DNA of 18,707 nt from Tetmemena sp. SeJ-2015 (Eukaryota; Ciliophora; Spirotrichea; Sporadotrichida; Oxytrichidae): assembly GCA_027382625.1 (NCBI GenBank), contig JAJKFJ010005716.1:1-18707 (forward strand), read 5' to 3'. Of this stretch, positions 9,178-18,100 are shown one piece after another (position 1 is the stretch's first letter; the number at the start of each line of letters is the position of its first letter). A program made the translations under genes and the position numbers. Under the pieces are notes generated by a model. It did no database searches. It was not told the origin of the DNA and saw only the letters and a list, made by a program, of their open reading frames with translations.

Positions 9178-9195
9178 ATTCCGCATATGCGGAAT
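9178..9195. repeat. 18-bp perfect palindrome ATTCCGCATATGCGGAAT, copy 2
   Basis: Identical to the copy at 9138-9155, in direct tandem with centres 40 bp apart. Confidence 0.95.
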
Positions 9196-9722
9196 CTGTC
9201 AAAATTAAGTAATGTTTATAGTTCTACAATATTATGCAGATAAATTGTTTCAAATTTAAATAGAGGACTAAAGTTATTAATTAATGTGATGAAATAACAA
9301 TCTATCATATTTTTCTTTAAATAAATTTTATTTCTATTTACTGTGGAGTTAATTTAGTGAATTCATAGTTCATAAAATAAAAAACTTAAAAGAGATGATG
9401 AAATATCTTCTGACTTTAAATTAGAATAATAATTGTTGTATTGATTATTTGCTTTTATACATAGAAAAAAAGGTTTCTTTTAAGTATTGAAAAGAAAAAA
9501 TAAAAGTTGTTTCCAAAATGATAATTTTATATGAAAATTATATCACTTACTTTAATTTGGGAAAGGATCAACTGTTTGAATGATATATATAATTTTATGT
9601 TAAGATATATAACAACCAAAAATAAATATAAATTGGAACATCAAGTATCGAAGTCTAATCTAATTCTATTAAAATTATTTGATCTCTCTAATTCTTACAA
9701 TTTTTACTAATTCTCAAGGAAA
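9196..9722. other. AT-rich non-coding sequence upstream of the CRAL-TRIO gene
   Basis: No frame was supported. It would contain the 5' flank of the next gene. A promoter could not be singled out, because TATA-like strings are everywhere at this base composition. Confidence 0.5.
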
Positions 9723-12700
9723 AATCCTCAAAGCTCTCATTACGAATTTTACACAGAGTAGAGTATGAGCTGCCCACAAAGCCTAATAACTGAGACTATA
9801 TAAAACCCCTTATCTTTTTCTAACTTCCTCTCAGCAACTAGAAACCACCAGTTGCTCACTTAGTTGGATAGCAATACTTAAATAATTAGCTTTGATGCGT
9901 TCTTGACTATTTACTCCCTCATCAATTTCAAAACAAGCTTGAAAATGATTTCTAGTGAGTTTAAAGTTAGCGACACACTAGAGATAGACCAAAAAAGTTA
10001 TAAATCTCAGATGCAGGTTATAATTCTTAAGAGTATTGAGAGTAAGGAAATGAACTTAATTGCAAAGCAAGATTTTAAGAACGTTGCAATAACAATTGTT
10101 TTAAGATAGTTACTTGGGAGAACTAATAAACCCTTTATGTTCTAAGCATTAATTCTAAAATTTAATTGTAATTATGATTTATGAGAGTGCTTATTCAAGT
10201 AGAGAGCCAGTAAGGTAAATTTTATAACTAGCTTGGCTTTACCCTGGCTAATGAATTAGCTAAAGGCTTCTGCAATTTCAAGAGCTTTATCAAGTAAAGG
10301 AATGCAGCCACAAATTTACTTTTCGAAACAAAGCAAGCAGACTAGAATTAGATACAACTCAATTTTCAAAGTAGAGATCACAATAAACTAGAACAATAAG
10401 ATAAAACACTATAGCAAGATTCATAACAGATGAGAATAGAAAATTTACCTTAAAAATAGATCAACTTTTAAGCTAATATAACTCAGAGCTAAGAGGGAGA
10501 GCAAAACAATAAAATAAACCAGGCATCATAGAATCAATCAAAGAATGTAATTCAAGAAAATAAAAATCTCAAGATTAGCAATAACATCAAGATTGAAAGT
10601 GTAGAGGAAGAAGAAAAGGCATAACCTCCATAGATTATAGGACCTATTTCTAACTAATCATTTATTTTCGACCTTCAAAAACTGGATACTTGAGAGAAAA
10701 TCCAGAGAGTTGCACTCTTGAAGAATGCAAGCTAAATGGCGATTGGACTCGCTGGTGCTTGGAGAGATGCACAGACTAGCAAAGAGATGTCTACTTTTAG
10801 CTTAGAAAGAAAGTTGATGCGGCTGGACTCTCTTACCTCTCTCTTAACCACGTGCTAAGATATGTGAAGTCGTTTGATTGGAAAGTAGACGAAGCCTATG
10901 ATAGACTAATTCAAACTGAGAAGTGGAGAGTTGATATGGGATTCCATGATGTTGATCCTTCAAACCTACAGCAAGAAATCAACATGAAGTTGGCATTTGT
11001 GTATGGACATGATAGAGCAGGAAGGACGCTCTTATATTTCAAAGCTAATAGATATGATCCTAGCAAAACTTCCATAGAGAGAATTCAGAAGTTCATGACT
11101 TGGGTATTGGACAAAGTTTGCGTCAAGTAAGAATTGATATTGGTCTTAATCTTTGAGTTAGAATTAAGAAGAACTGTGATTAATTCATCATGATATTTGA
11201 CCTTCAAGGAGTGGGATATAGTAACTTTGATCTGAAGCAAATCTCTAAAATTGCTCCGATTCTTTCAGTAAGATTATTAGATCTTAAAATTTGTAACTAT
11301 TTATCAGAACAACTACGCTGAGAGACTTAACAGTATGTACTTCATCCGCTCTGGATTTATTTTCAACGCTATGTATGCGGGAGTCAAGCCATTCATCCAT
11401 GAAGTGACAAAGGCAAAGTTTAAGTTTCCAGGCAAGAATTACTACTAAGAGATGATCAAGAATATTGATCCAAGCTAGATTCCTAAAGAGTATGGTGGCA
11501 CAGGAGTTAACCTCGATGACATGGAAAATCCATTCGCTTGATTTTATGATACTTCACACAAGTATTTATATTCTTACTTCTTTTTTAGCTAAAATGTTCC
11601 TTATGAATAAGATTTGATTCAATTTGAAAGAAGAAATAGATTTGGATAGGATATTAAAGCTGAATTTGTATTTTATAGGTCTTAGCTTTTATGGGGTGAC
11701 ATCATCACAATTGAATTGATTTAATAAGCAGAGAAGCCAAAGATATTGGGGGCTTACGTAATAGCAGCTGAATCTAATTCAAAATCTAGTAATTATAAAT
11801 AAAAAGGATTTGCAACACTCTAACTTTCTATCTACCTGCTAGCTTGTATTGATGTTAAAGTAGAAAAGATGTTTGGGGGGGGCCTTTCCTCGTCATCCAC
11901 TTTTTTTAATGAAAATGTGAAAAATCATTATCAAGACTAAAATCAGCCAAAAACATCAAATTTTTAGTCCAAATTTAATTTCAGACGGCCTATCCTAATC
12001 ATATGCTTTAATTTAGAAAATAGAGCTTGATTTTGTAGAAAAAATGAAGACAAAAAATTGTGTATAAGACAACTTGAGAGAAAGAAGACAATATTTTTTT
12101 AATAAGAATATTTGTTTTTCAATATATAATAAAATAAATAACAGCGAAAACATTTTATTTACAAAAGAAATTTATATGTTGTGATCATAATTTCCTTAAT
12201 AAAGGCTTTAAATTATTTAAAGGCTAAGGTCTTGATATTCTATTATGAAATATTTAGAAGAGAATTAGAATAATAGGATTTAATAATTTATCATGACTTC
12301 AAAGGAGCAAAGTAAATTTAATAAGCCTATAGTCTTATATATTAATATTAGATTATATTGTGATTGTATGGTAATACTAAAAATGAAGAGGACTCGAATA
12401 TTGTGATCTGATAGTTTAGAGTACTTTTAATTTATTATAACATTAGATATCTTCAACTTGTGAATGCATCGATTTTTCAAAATTATACTGTCATTCCTTT
12501 AAAATTTAATTTTTGTGAAATGAAAATTTTACGAGGTCCAAAATTTTATCTAAATTAAAGAATATGAGTAGGAGAGAACTTTAGGATTGAATTTGGACCG
12601 AAGATTTATTATTTTTGGCTGATTTTAGGCTAGATAGTGATTTTTCATATTTTCATGAAAAAAAGTGGATGACGAGGAAAGGCCCCCTCCCAGATGTTTA

Positions 12701-12723
12701 TATTGGTAATTGATGATAGCTGA
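9723..12723 (+). CDS. CRAL-TRIO (Sec14-like) lipid-binding domain protein, germline copy with IESs; 5' end unresolved
   Basis: CRAL-TRIO proteins bind and exchange phosphoinositides or other hydrophobic ligands at membranes. The N-terminal part (from about LRILHRVEYELPTSLITETI) is of unknown type, followed by a Gln/Asn-rich linker (10200-10680). The CRAL-TRIO N-lobe is LRKKVDAAGLSYLSLNHVLR, then FDWKVDEAYDRLIQTEKWR. The lipid-binding core is FIMIFDLQGVGYSNFDLKQI, APILSNNYAERLNSMYFIRS, then IPKEYGGTGVNLDDMENPF. The apparent stop at 11539 lies in a tiny IES. Beyond it the same frame continues as QNVPYEQDLIQFERRNRFGQ and AEFVFYRSQLLWGDIITIEL, reaching TGA 12721-12723 if the inverted-repeat element is removed. 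If that extension is wrong, the gene ends at 11541. No initiating ATG was fixed. Confidence 0.82.
10134..10177 (+). other. IES, pointer TTTATG (44 bp)
   Basis: TTTATG occurs at 10134-10139 and 10178-10183. Deletion gives LLGRTNKPFMRVLIQVESQQ and removes TGA 10182. Confidence 0.85.
10688..10713 (+). other. Probable IES, pointer ACT (26 bp)
   Basis: A stop (TGA 10691) and a frame change separate FIFDLQKLDT from the CRAL-TRIO N-lobe. ACT at 10688-10690 and 10714-10716 joins them as QKLDTLEECKLNGDWTRW. A second frame is also open here, so the exact junction is tentative. Confidence 0.5.
11125..11165 (+). other. IES, pointer AAG (41 or 44 bp)
   Basis: AAG occurs at 11125-11127, 11166-11168 and 11169-11171. 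Deleting 41 or 44 bp gives LDKVCVKKNCDQFIMIFDLQ or the same with one Lys fewer. A GT-AG intron of fitting phase was not found. Confidence 0.75.
11268..11307 (+). other. Spliceosomal intron, 40 nt (GTAAGA...TATCAG)
   Basis: Removal joins SKIAPILS to NNYAERLNSMYFIRSGF in the CRAL-TRIO core. The TCAG repeat at both ends would delete 39 bp and break the frame, so this is an intron rather than an IES. Confidence 0.85.
11537..11551 (+). other. Tiny IES, pointer CTT (15 bp), carries the in-frame TGA 11539
   Basis: CTT occurs at 11537-11539 and 11552-11554. Deletion removes TGA 11539-11541 and, with the next intron, gives MENPFASHNQNVPYEQDLIQ. A 45-bp alternative with pointer TTC (11533/11578) gives NPFFFSQNVPYEQ. 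If neither is real, TGA 11539 is the gene's stop. Confidence 0.5.
11562..11588 (+). other. Probable intron, 27 nt (GTATTT...TTTTTTAG)
   Basis: The sequence has a GTATTT donor, a T-rich tract and a TTTTTTAG acceptor. It is in phase with the CRAL-TRIO frame on both sides. It would be coding context only if the TGA at 11539 is bypassed. Confidence 0.5.
11867..12699. mobile_element. Non-autonomous TIR element, 817 bp, between 8-bp direct repeats AGATGTTT
   Basis: Inverted repeats of about 110 bp bound the element: left about 11875-11985, right about 12582-12691. They match at CCTTTCCTCGTCATCCAC, then a T-run, then TGAAAAATCA and CTAAAATCAGCCAAAAA, and diverge inward. The tips are G-rich (GGGGGGGGCC on the left, GGGAGGGGGCC read inward on the right). 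AGATGTTT at 11867-11874 and 12692-12699 flanks it as a target-site duplication or pointer. The interior has no usable open frame, so it needs a transposase from elsewhere. The tips lack the C4A4 telomere-like start of TBE elements. Deleting 825 bp joins IDVKVEKMF to ILVIDDS and a TGA in the upstream gene. Confidence 0.9.
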
Positions 12724-14985
12724 CTAAGTTTTCCTTTGGACGATGGTTGCACTGGGCTCCATCATGAGCTATTCTATTGGATCGAATGAGACAGATGCAC
12801 TTGCAACCACTTACAGCTCTGGCTCACTCACTCTTAAGCAATGAATCAATAAATGCAAATAAAATTTTATTAAATGTGTAAGACTTTCAATTGTTCTTAA
12901 CTCTGTAAAATAATTTATATAATTATATTTAAGGTGAATTGAAAGCTCTTTTACAGCTGCTCCTTGGAGGAGTGTTTGAATTTATAGGAGCTTACTACTG
13001 CTCCAAGCAAGTGAGCACCACTCTTTCTCAGAAGATCATACCAGACTTCTCACTCATTCCCGTCGAGACTCAGAAAACTATGATGCTTTATCAAATATAA
13101 TAACAACTCAATATAAAGTATATAATAGCTTTCTGTGACTGTAAGTTCTCATTTGAAATAATTAGAAATGCTTTGTAGATCAGTGCAATTGGTTTCACAT
13201 TCTTGTCATCTTATATTGGACTACCTATCTCTGGCACTCATTCAATTGTGGGAGCTCTGTTGGGAGCGGGTATGATTGGAGTAGGCATCAGCAGCCTAAA
13301 TGCCACTCAGCTTAATTCTATCGTCATTTCTTGGTTAGTTTCCTCTACACTTCTTATCTTTAAATAGGTTTCTATCTCCCCTAGTTTCAGCAGGGCTGTG
13401 CTGCATCTTCCTTATTATCACTTGCAAACTTATCCCACATTCAAATAATATACTTTATGTGCTTTTGATTAAATTAATATCCTGAACTACAAGCAATTCG
13501 GTTTTAAATTTAGAATGACTATGGTGTCAATACTCTCTGGGCTATCCTTCAGCACGATAGCTGTGCTAACTACAAATCTGATGTTCGACTAGATGTTCCT
13601 CTTCCATGGATGGTAAGCGCAACACTATTCTCCTTAACCCTTAATCATAGGAATCCCATCTTCTTAGCAATCTAATTATTCTCTCCTAAATTAAATTTCA
13701 TATTGGTCTCTTAGTTTACTGTCATTCGTTTTTGGCTTTTCGTATTCAAGGATAGTGATTCTCTATCACTTTGATCAAATAAGTTTCCCTCTGCTTGCAG
13801 TCTGCCTCTTCAAGCCCTGGGAAACTGATATATTCGAAAGGATGTCACCTCTTGTGAGATTCCATGGTTCTCGCCAATCTCTCCTCAACTCATCGCAAAA
13901 AGATATCTATCGACTCAGGACTCCCTCCTGGAAGGGCTCTCAGAAAAGCGGAGAAGATAATAACCTAGGTGACTCAAAGGCAAAGCTTGGTTAAAGATAG
14001 TCAATCAGCAACGACTCCACTAGGCTCAGCAACAGTGCATAATAGTTTCAAAGTCTTTAAGCTAGAAACCAGTAGGCCTCGGACTTCTATTCCGAGAAAC
14101 AGTGGCAGGCAGATTTGAGAATGAGCATTAAGTACCCTGCCTCTACAAGCTCAAAAGACACACCTTAACTTTAACAGAGAGAGCTTCAACAAGTAAATAC
14201 AGCCTAGATTTAAAGAGAGAGTATTCATATACACGCATATGACAAGTACTACCTGCCTCATGAGGAGCCAGAGTTACTAGATGATGAGAAGATGGCTCTA
14301 TTTTTGCATCAAACTGCAAGACCATTGACTCTTGAACAACTTGAAATCATGAATAAGATTAATCAGACTGAGGATTCAATCCTCATAGTTTTCAAATTCC
14401 TAAACATCGTCACAACATTGTAGTTCTGTATTGCAAATGGCTCTCATAATATAGCCAACTCTATCGTCCCTCTGTTAAATGATAACCATTAGATATTTAT
14501 TAAAACATGTTGAACACCTTTGAGCTCTATGGCTATAATCAGAACGTAGTGTATCTAATTGGTTCAATCAGCATGGCCTTAGGGCTGATGACTCTTGGTG
14601 GAAGAGTGCTTGAGACGATTGGCAAGCAAGTTATTGTGCTCGATTACCAAAAAGGCTTTTGCTCCTAGTTTGCAACTTCAATTGCTTCAAATAAATTTTA
14701 TGATTGTTGCTATTATGATGGGATCCTTCTTTGGACTCCCTCTCTCCTCAACTCATTGCAGTGTTTATGAAATGCAATAACATAATTTTAGTTGGCTCTC
14801 TAATGGGATTATCAGTTGCTAGCTACTTCTCTTCAGTGAAAAGAATCTATCCCACTGAGGGAATAAAGGCTGAGGAGAAGATGAATCTGAGAGTGATGGG
14901 CAAAATATTCAGCTGGTGGATTCTCACAATCCCTATTGTGTTTGGAACCACTGCACTCCTCACCTCTCTCATTTCCTTCTCATGA
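12713..14985 (+). CDS. SLC20/PiT-family inorganic phosphate transporter, complete germline copy
   Basis: Sodium- or proton-coupled phosphate carrier of the membrane. The start ATG at 12713 gives MIADQVFLWTMVALGSIMSY, the first helix. The N-terminal PiT repeat has SIGSNETDALA, LLLGGVFEFIGAYYCSKQVS and YIGLPISGTHSIVGALLGAG. A long polar cytoplasmic loop (about 13850-14350) follows. The C-terminal repeat has FCIANGSHNIANSIVP, GLMTLGGRVLETIGKQV, SFFGLPLSSTHCSVGSLMG and a last hydrophobic stretch IFSWWILTIPIVFGTTALLT, ending at TGA 14983-14985. Removing eight inserts called as IESs and one intron leaves exactly 627 codons. The paired GLPxS-THxxVG motifs identify the family. The usual ND in GANDxAN is altered in both halves. 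Confidence 0.93.
12839..12953 (+). other. IES, 115 bp, pointer CA (or CTT at 12833)
   Basis: Frame and family motif require a 115-bp deletion between SSGSLTLKQ and LLLGGVFEFIGAYY. CA at 12839/12954 keeps the conserved LTLKQ; CTT at 12833/12948 gives LTLLQ. TGA 12842 is removed. Confidence 0.75.
13093..13155 (+). other. IES, pointer AAATA (63 bp)
   Basis: AAATA occurs at 13093-13097 and 13156-13160. Deletion gives TMMLYQIIRNALQISAIGFT. It is in phase and open, but it interrupts a membrane segment of conserved length. Confidence 0.78.
13333..13366 (+). other. IES (pointer GGTT) or intron, 34 bp
   Basis: GGTT occurs at 13333-13336 and 13367-13370. Equally, GTTAGT...AATAG at 13334-13367 is a 34-nt GT-AG intron. 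Either gives SIVISWFLSPLVSAGLCCIF. Confidence 0.85.
13446..13474 (+). other. IES, pointer TAATAT (29 bp)
   Basis: TAATAT occurs at 13446-13451 and 13475-13480. Deletion gives IPHSNNILNYKQFGFKFRMT. Confidence 0.9.
13613..13650 (+). other. Spliceosomal intron, 38 nt (GTAAGC...CATAG)
   Basis: Removal gives FLFHGWNPIFLAIQLFS. Consensus donor and acceptor are present and no fitting pointer pair was seen. Confidence 0.82.
13682..13706 (+). other. IES, pointer TCTC (25 bp)
   Basis: TCTC occurs at 13682-13685 and 13707-13710. Deletion gives FLAIQLFSLSLLSFVFGFSY, a continuous membrane helix. Together with the preceding 38-nt intron the frame is restored. Confidence 0.85.
14473..14507 (+). other. IES, pointer TGTT (35 bp)
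   Basis: TGTT occurs at 14473-14476 and 14508-14511. Deletion gives HNIANSIVPLLNTFELYGYN and removes TGA 14511. Confidence 0.88.
14682..14706 (+). other. IES, pointer TTGCT (25 bp)
   Basis: TTGCT occurs at 14682-14686 and 14707-14711. Deletion gives FATSIAIMMGSFFGLPLSST in the second PiT repeat. Confidence 0.92.
14763..14790 (+). other. IES, pointer GTT (28 bp)
   Basis: GTT occurs at 14763-14765 and 14791-14793. Deletion gives SSTHCSVGSLMGLSVASYF, the conserved THxxVG motif. A GT-AG reading would be 29 nt and out of frame. Confidence 0.88.
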
Positions 14986-15185
14986 GAGCACCTCCCTCTC
15001 TCTTTCATCAGTAAGATACTTTAGTATAATCCATACATATAAAACTTAAGTTTAATGTTTGCTATATAAATATTTCAAGCTCATGCAAAGTCATTTTCCA
15101 TTTTCTAATTTCTCTTTCCTTGAATCAAATTTTTCTTTCTGAAGGAAGAATAAGCTTGATTATTATAATAAGCTCAAATTTAGAA
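14986..15185. other. Short intergenic spacer between PiT and the coiled-coil-like gene
   Basis: About 200 bp, AT-rich, with pyrimidine-rich runs just after the PiT stop. It must hold the 3' end of one gene and the 5' flank of the next. No telomeric repeat or specific promoter was identified. Confidence 0.6.
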
Positions 15186-18100
15186 ATGAAATTAAAACGA
15201 CTTCAGAGAACCATAGCCAAGCAGAAAAGAACTTCCCAAAGGAGACAACTTGAAGGCTAGGAACTCACCTTTTTCCTGTAAATTCAAATTCAGTCTAAGA
15301 ATTGTAAAAACTTTGCTTATACAGAACGAATGCCGATTTAATAATGTTTAATAAGAGTTAAGTTTATTTAATTTCAGGCTTGATCGAATGAGGACAGGCA
15401 ACAGACTTTACAGTGTGCTTTATATTTTTAATGAATGCTGAACGAGCAGCAGCAAATCAATGAGAAGGTATGAGTTCATGTGGCACAATTAATTCCAAAA
15501 ATTCATGATCACACTTGTCTAATAATATAAATTGGTATAGCCTTTGGAAGTGATTGAGGATTTAGACAACTAGAAGATTAAACTCTACAATCGGAGGGAA
15601 AGGAGGGAATTAACCAAAAAGAACAGACAGTACTCTCAGCATATTTCCACATTATAAGTATTTATCATGATAAGTATGTGATATTTTATATTGGAGAGGG
15701 GCCTCAACTTATTAGCACTTATTTCAAGGATTCATAGTTCAATGCCAAAAAGGAAACTTTCAAAGAGAAAAATATCCTCACCTTCTTCAAGGTAAACACA
15801 TCACATACTACTTCAATCAAGTGCTAAACGTATATTGTAGTAAAAAATCCAACTGATCAACAGGTATCTACACCAAAATGAAGACTTGAATGAGGGAAGG
15901 CGCATGACCAGAGAAGAATTCGAGTTTCACTTAAATGCGATTGCTGCTGAAAAGGAATAAGAGACTAACCATACAGATATATTATTGGTGACTTTAATTT
16001 AGCAAAACCAAGGCAATGCTTTATAATCGAATAAGAGAATATATCTTTCGGGTGAGCAAGTACTTACTGATGTGGATATTTTGCAACAGGAAAGAGATAA
16101 GGAGCGAGAGGGAAGTCTTCAAGGCCAAAGCACCAAGCGAAATGATTATCTACATATCCATTTTAATTATATTAAATGGGCAGAGCACTACTAAGCACAA
16201 GACTTTCAGATAAAAAACTGAGAAGCTCGGAAGAGACCCACGATCACTTTAAAAGAGAGGGAAAAGTATGGACTTTGAAGACTTCTCTGCGATGCTGCAA
16301 ACTAACAACAACTCTTAATACTCTATCTCTGCCTACCAGTCTAACAACCAGCACTAGTAGATCAATATCCAGGATTAGGCAGCAATGAAAGCCAATAAAT
16401 AGTCAGTTGGGTTTGGAGTGAATAGCAACTCGCACACTAGGAACGCGAATGGTGTGTCTCTCTAAAGCACTGGCAAGAGTGACGTTATAGATGAGAAACT
16501 GAAGAGGACTATGCGATAGAGAGACCGAAAGACTAAGTTCATAGAGGAAGACATCAATTTAGAGTTAAACGCCATTGAGGAATATGAAAAGCTTAAGTAA
16601 ATGGATACCTAAGAACACATTGACAAGCAGATTAAATAGCAGGATCTAGAAGTATAATTGATTGATATGGATTATTCATCTATCATATATAGATCTAAAG
16701 GGCTTGAGAGAGCAAGTATTTGTAAATCCTAGATAAGCGAAAGTGAGGAACAATATCTAGCAACTCATGGCAGAGCTCAAGAAGATCAAAGCCATTGACC
16801 CAAACCTAGAAATTTTCAACCAAATATACCGCAAACGATAGATAATAAATGAAGCATAGAGCACTTCAACAGGTGCAAGGTTAAGAGGTTTGAAAGTGAA
16901 GGGGGATTAGTTGGATGAGGTAGTAGAGGACAATAGCTTTGTGAGGGATCACTGTCACAACCTTAATGAAATTGACATCCTCCTTTAGATTCTTGAGGCT
17001 GGTGATGAAAAAGATAGACGAGTAGGTAGATTAAATGAGTGAGGACAGCCTGCTCCCATTACTGAGCATAGTAAAGAGTACATGAGTGATGAGTATCAGG
17101 ATGAATTAACATTGAAATATAAGCTATGCTAACTTTGAATTTCCCTTATAGCAATCTGAATAGAAACTGTAGTCATAAAATCAGCTGCCTATAGTCAAGT
17201 AGTCGAAGAACTCCAATGATTACTAAAATTTAGCCTCAGGAATAAGCTCATAAACCCAGGACTACGCAAAGGAAATGCCATCGTTAAAAAAGTCTGCTTA
17301 CAGTCAGCCCACACTTTTCTTTGGGAAGTAGAAGATAAGAGCTGACATAGAAGAGGAGTTCAAGAGCCAAATCAATTCATCGCCCTCTAAAGATAATAGA
17401 ATCGAAAAGCTAGAGAAGGTACTCAAGAAAACTCACAATCAAAAGTTAGTGCTGTAGCACGGAACTTCTCTTCTTGGGGGGAAGGATTACCAAGGAAGAG
17501 TTAGGAACATCTTTATAGAGTAGAGAAGGAAATTGGAGTCTCAGATTAATGAGGTGGATAATAAAGTAGTTAAGAATATGTAAAGCCTGACTGCTGCTAA
17601 GAATTAAACTCTTCCATTGCCCCTCTCCACAATGAACAATCAACCTCAGACTTCGTTTACAGCTGTCAAAGCTATTCCTTAATTGAATGCAAACTTAAAT
17701 CGTGAGGCCCTTATTTCAGCTGCTCCTACTTCTGCTACTTCAAATCCATTGAGTGCCGGTAAGGGAATTGTAGGAAGGTAAAAGCTGAACTTTGAATTCT
17801 ACTCTATCAAAGACATAATGAGCGATAAGTGGGTGGAGTAGTTAGCCAACAAGAAAATAAAGCAAATCGAGTAGAAGCCAACTGATGTGAAAAAGTAGTC
17901 TAGATAGGGATCTCCCGAGAAAGTGAGAGATGACTTCGATGGAGAAGTTCAGTTTACTAATGATAAAATAAAGAACAGCAGAGAGAAGTACAAATATAAT
18001 GAGCATATTTTTTTAAGTTCACTGATAGAGAAATGCAACAGTCTAATTAAAGAACAGCTTAAAGACTCAGCAAGGCAAAGAGTTAGCGAACCTTCGATTC

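Noticed and set aside
11875..11882. Run of eight G as a possible telomeric (G4T4) remnant
   Set aside because: No alternation with T4 is present; it is the tip of the inverted-repeat element and has a counterpart at the other end.
13083..13174. Direct repeat ATGCTTT, 85 bp apart, as an IES pointer in PiT
   Set aside because: Deleting 85 bp puts the following ISAIGFTFLSSY segment out of frame; the AAATA pair (63 bp) keeps it.
14176..14221. Direct repeat AGAGAGAG, 38 bp apart, in the PiT loop
   Set aside because: Deletion leads straight to a TGA, while the undeleted frame is open and plausible.
15654..15677. Direct repeat ATAAGTAT, 16 bp apart
   Set aside because: The undeleted frame HIISIYHDKYVIFYIGEGPQ is clearly coding; deletion breaks it.
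17446..17643. Minus-strand open frame MIVHCGEGQWKS
   Set aside because: It lies antisense to the well-supported RNIFIEQRRKLESQINEVDN coding stretch.
17945..18021. Direct repeat AAGTTCA, 70 bp apart
   Set aside because: Deletion gives an immediate TGA; the nearby ACT pair (65 bp) gives a long open frame.
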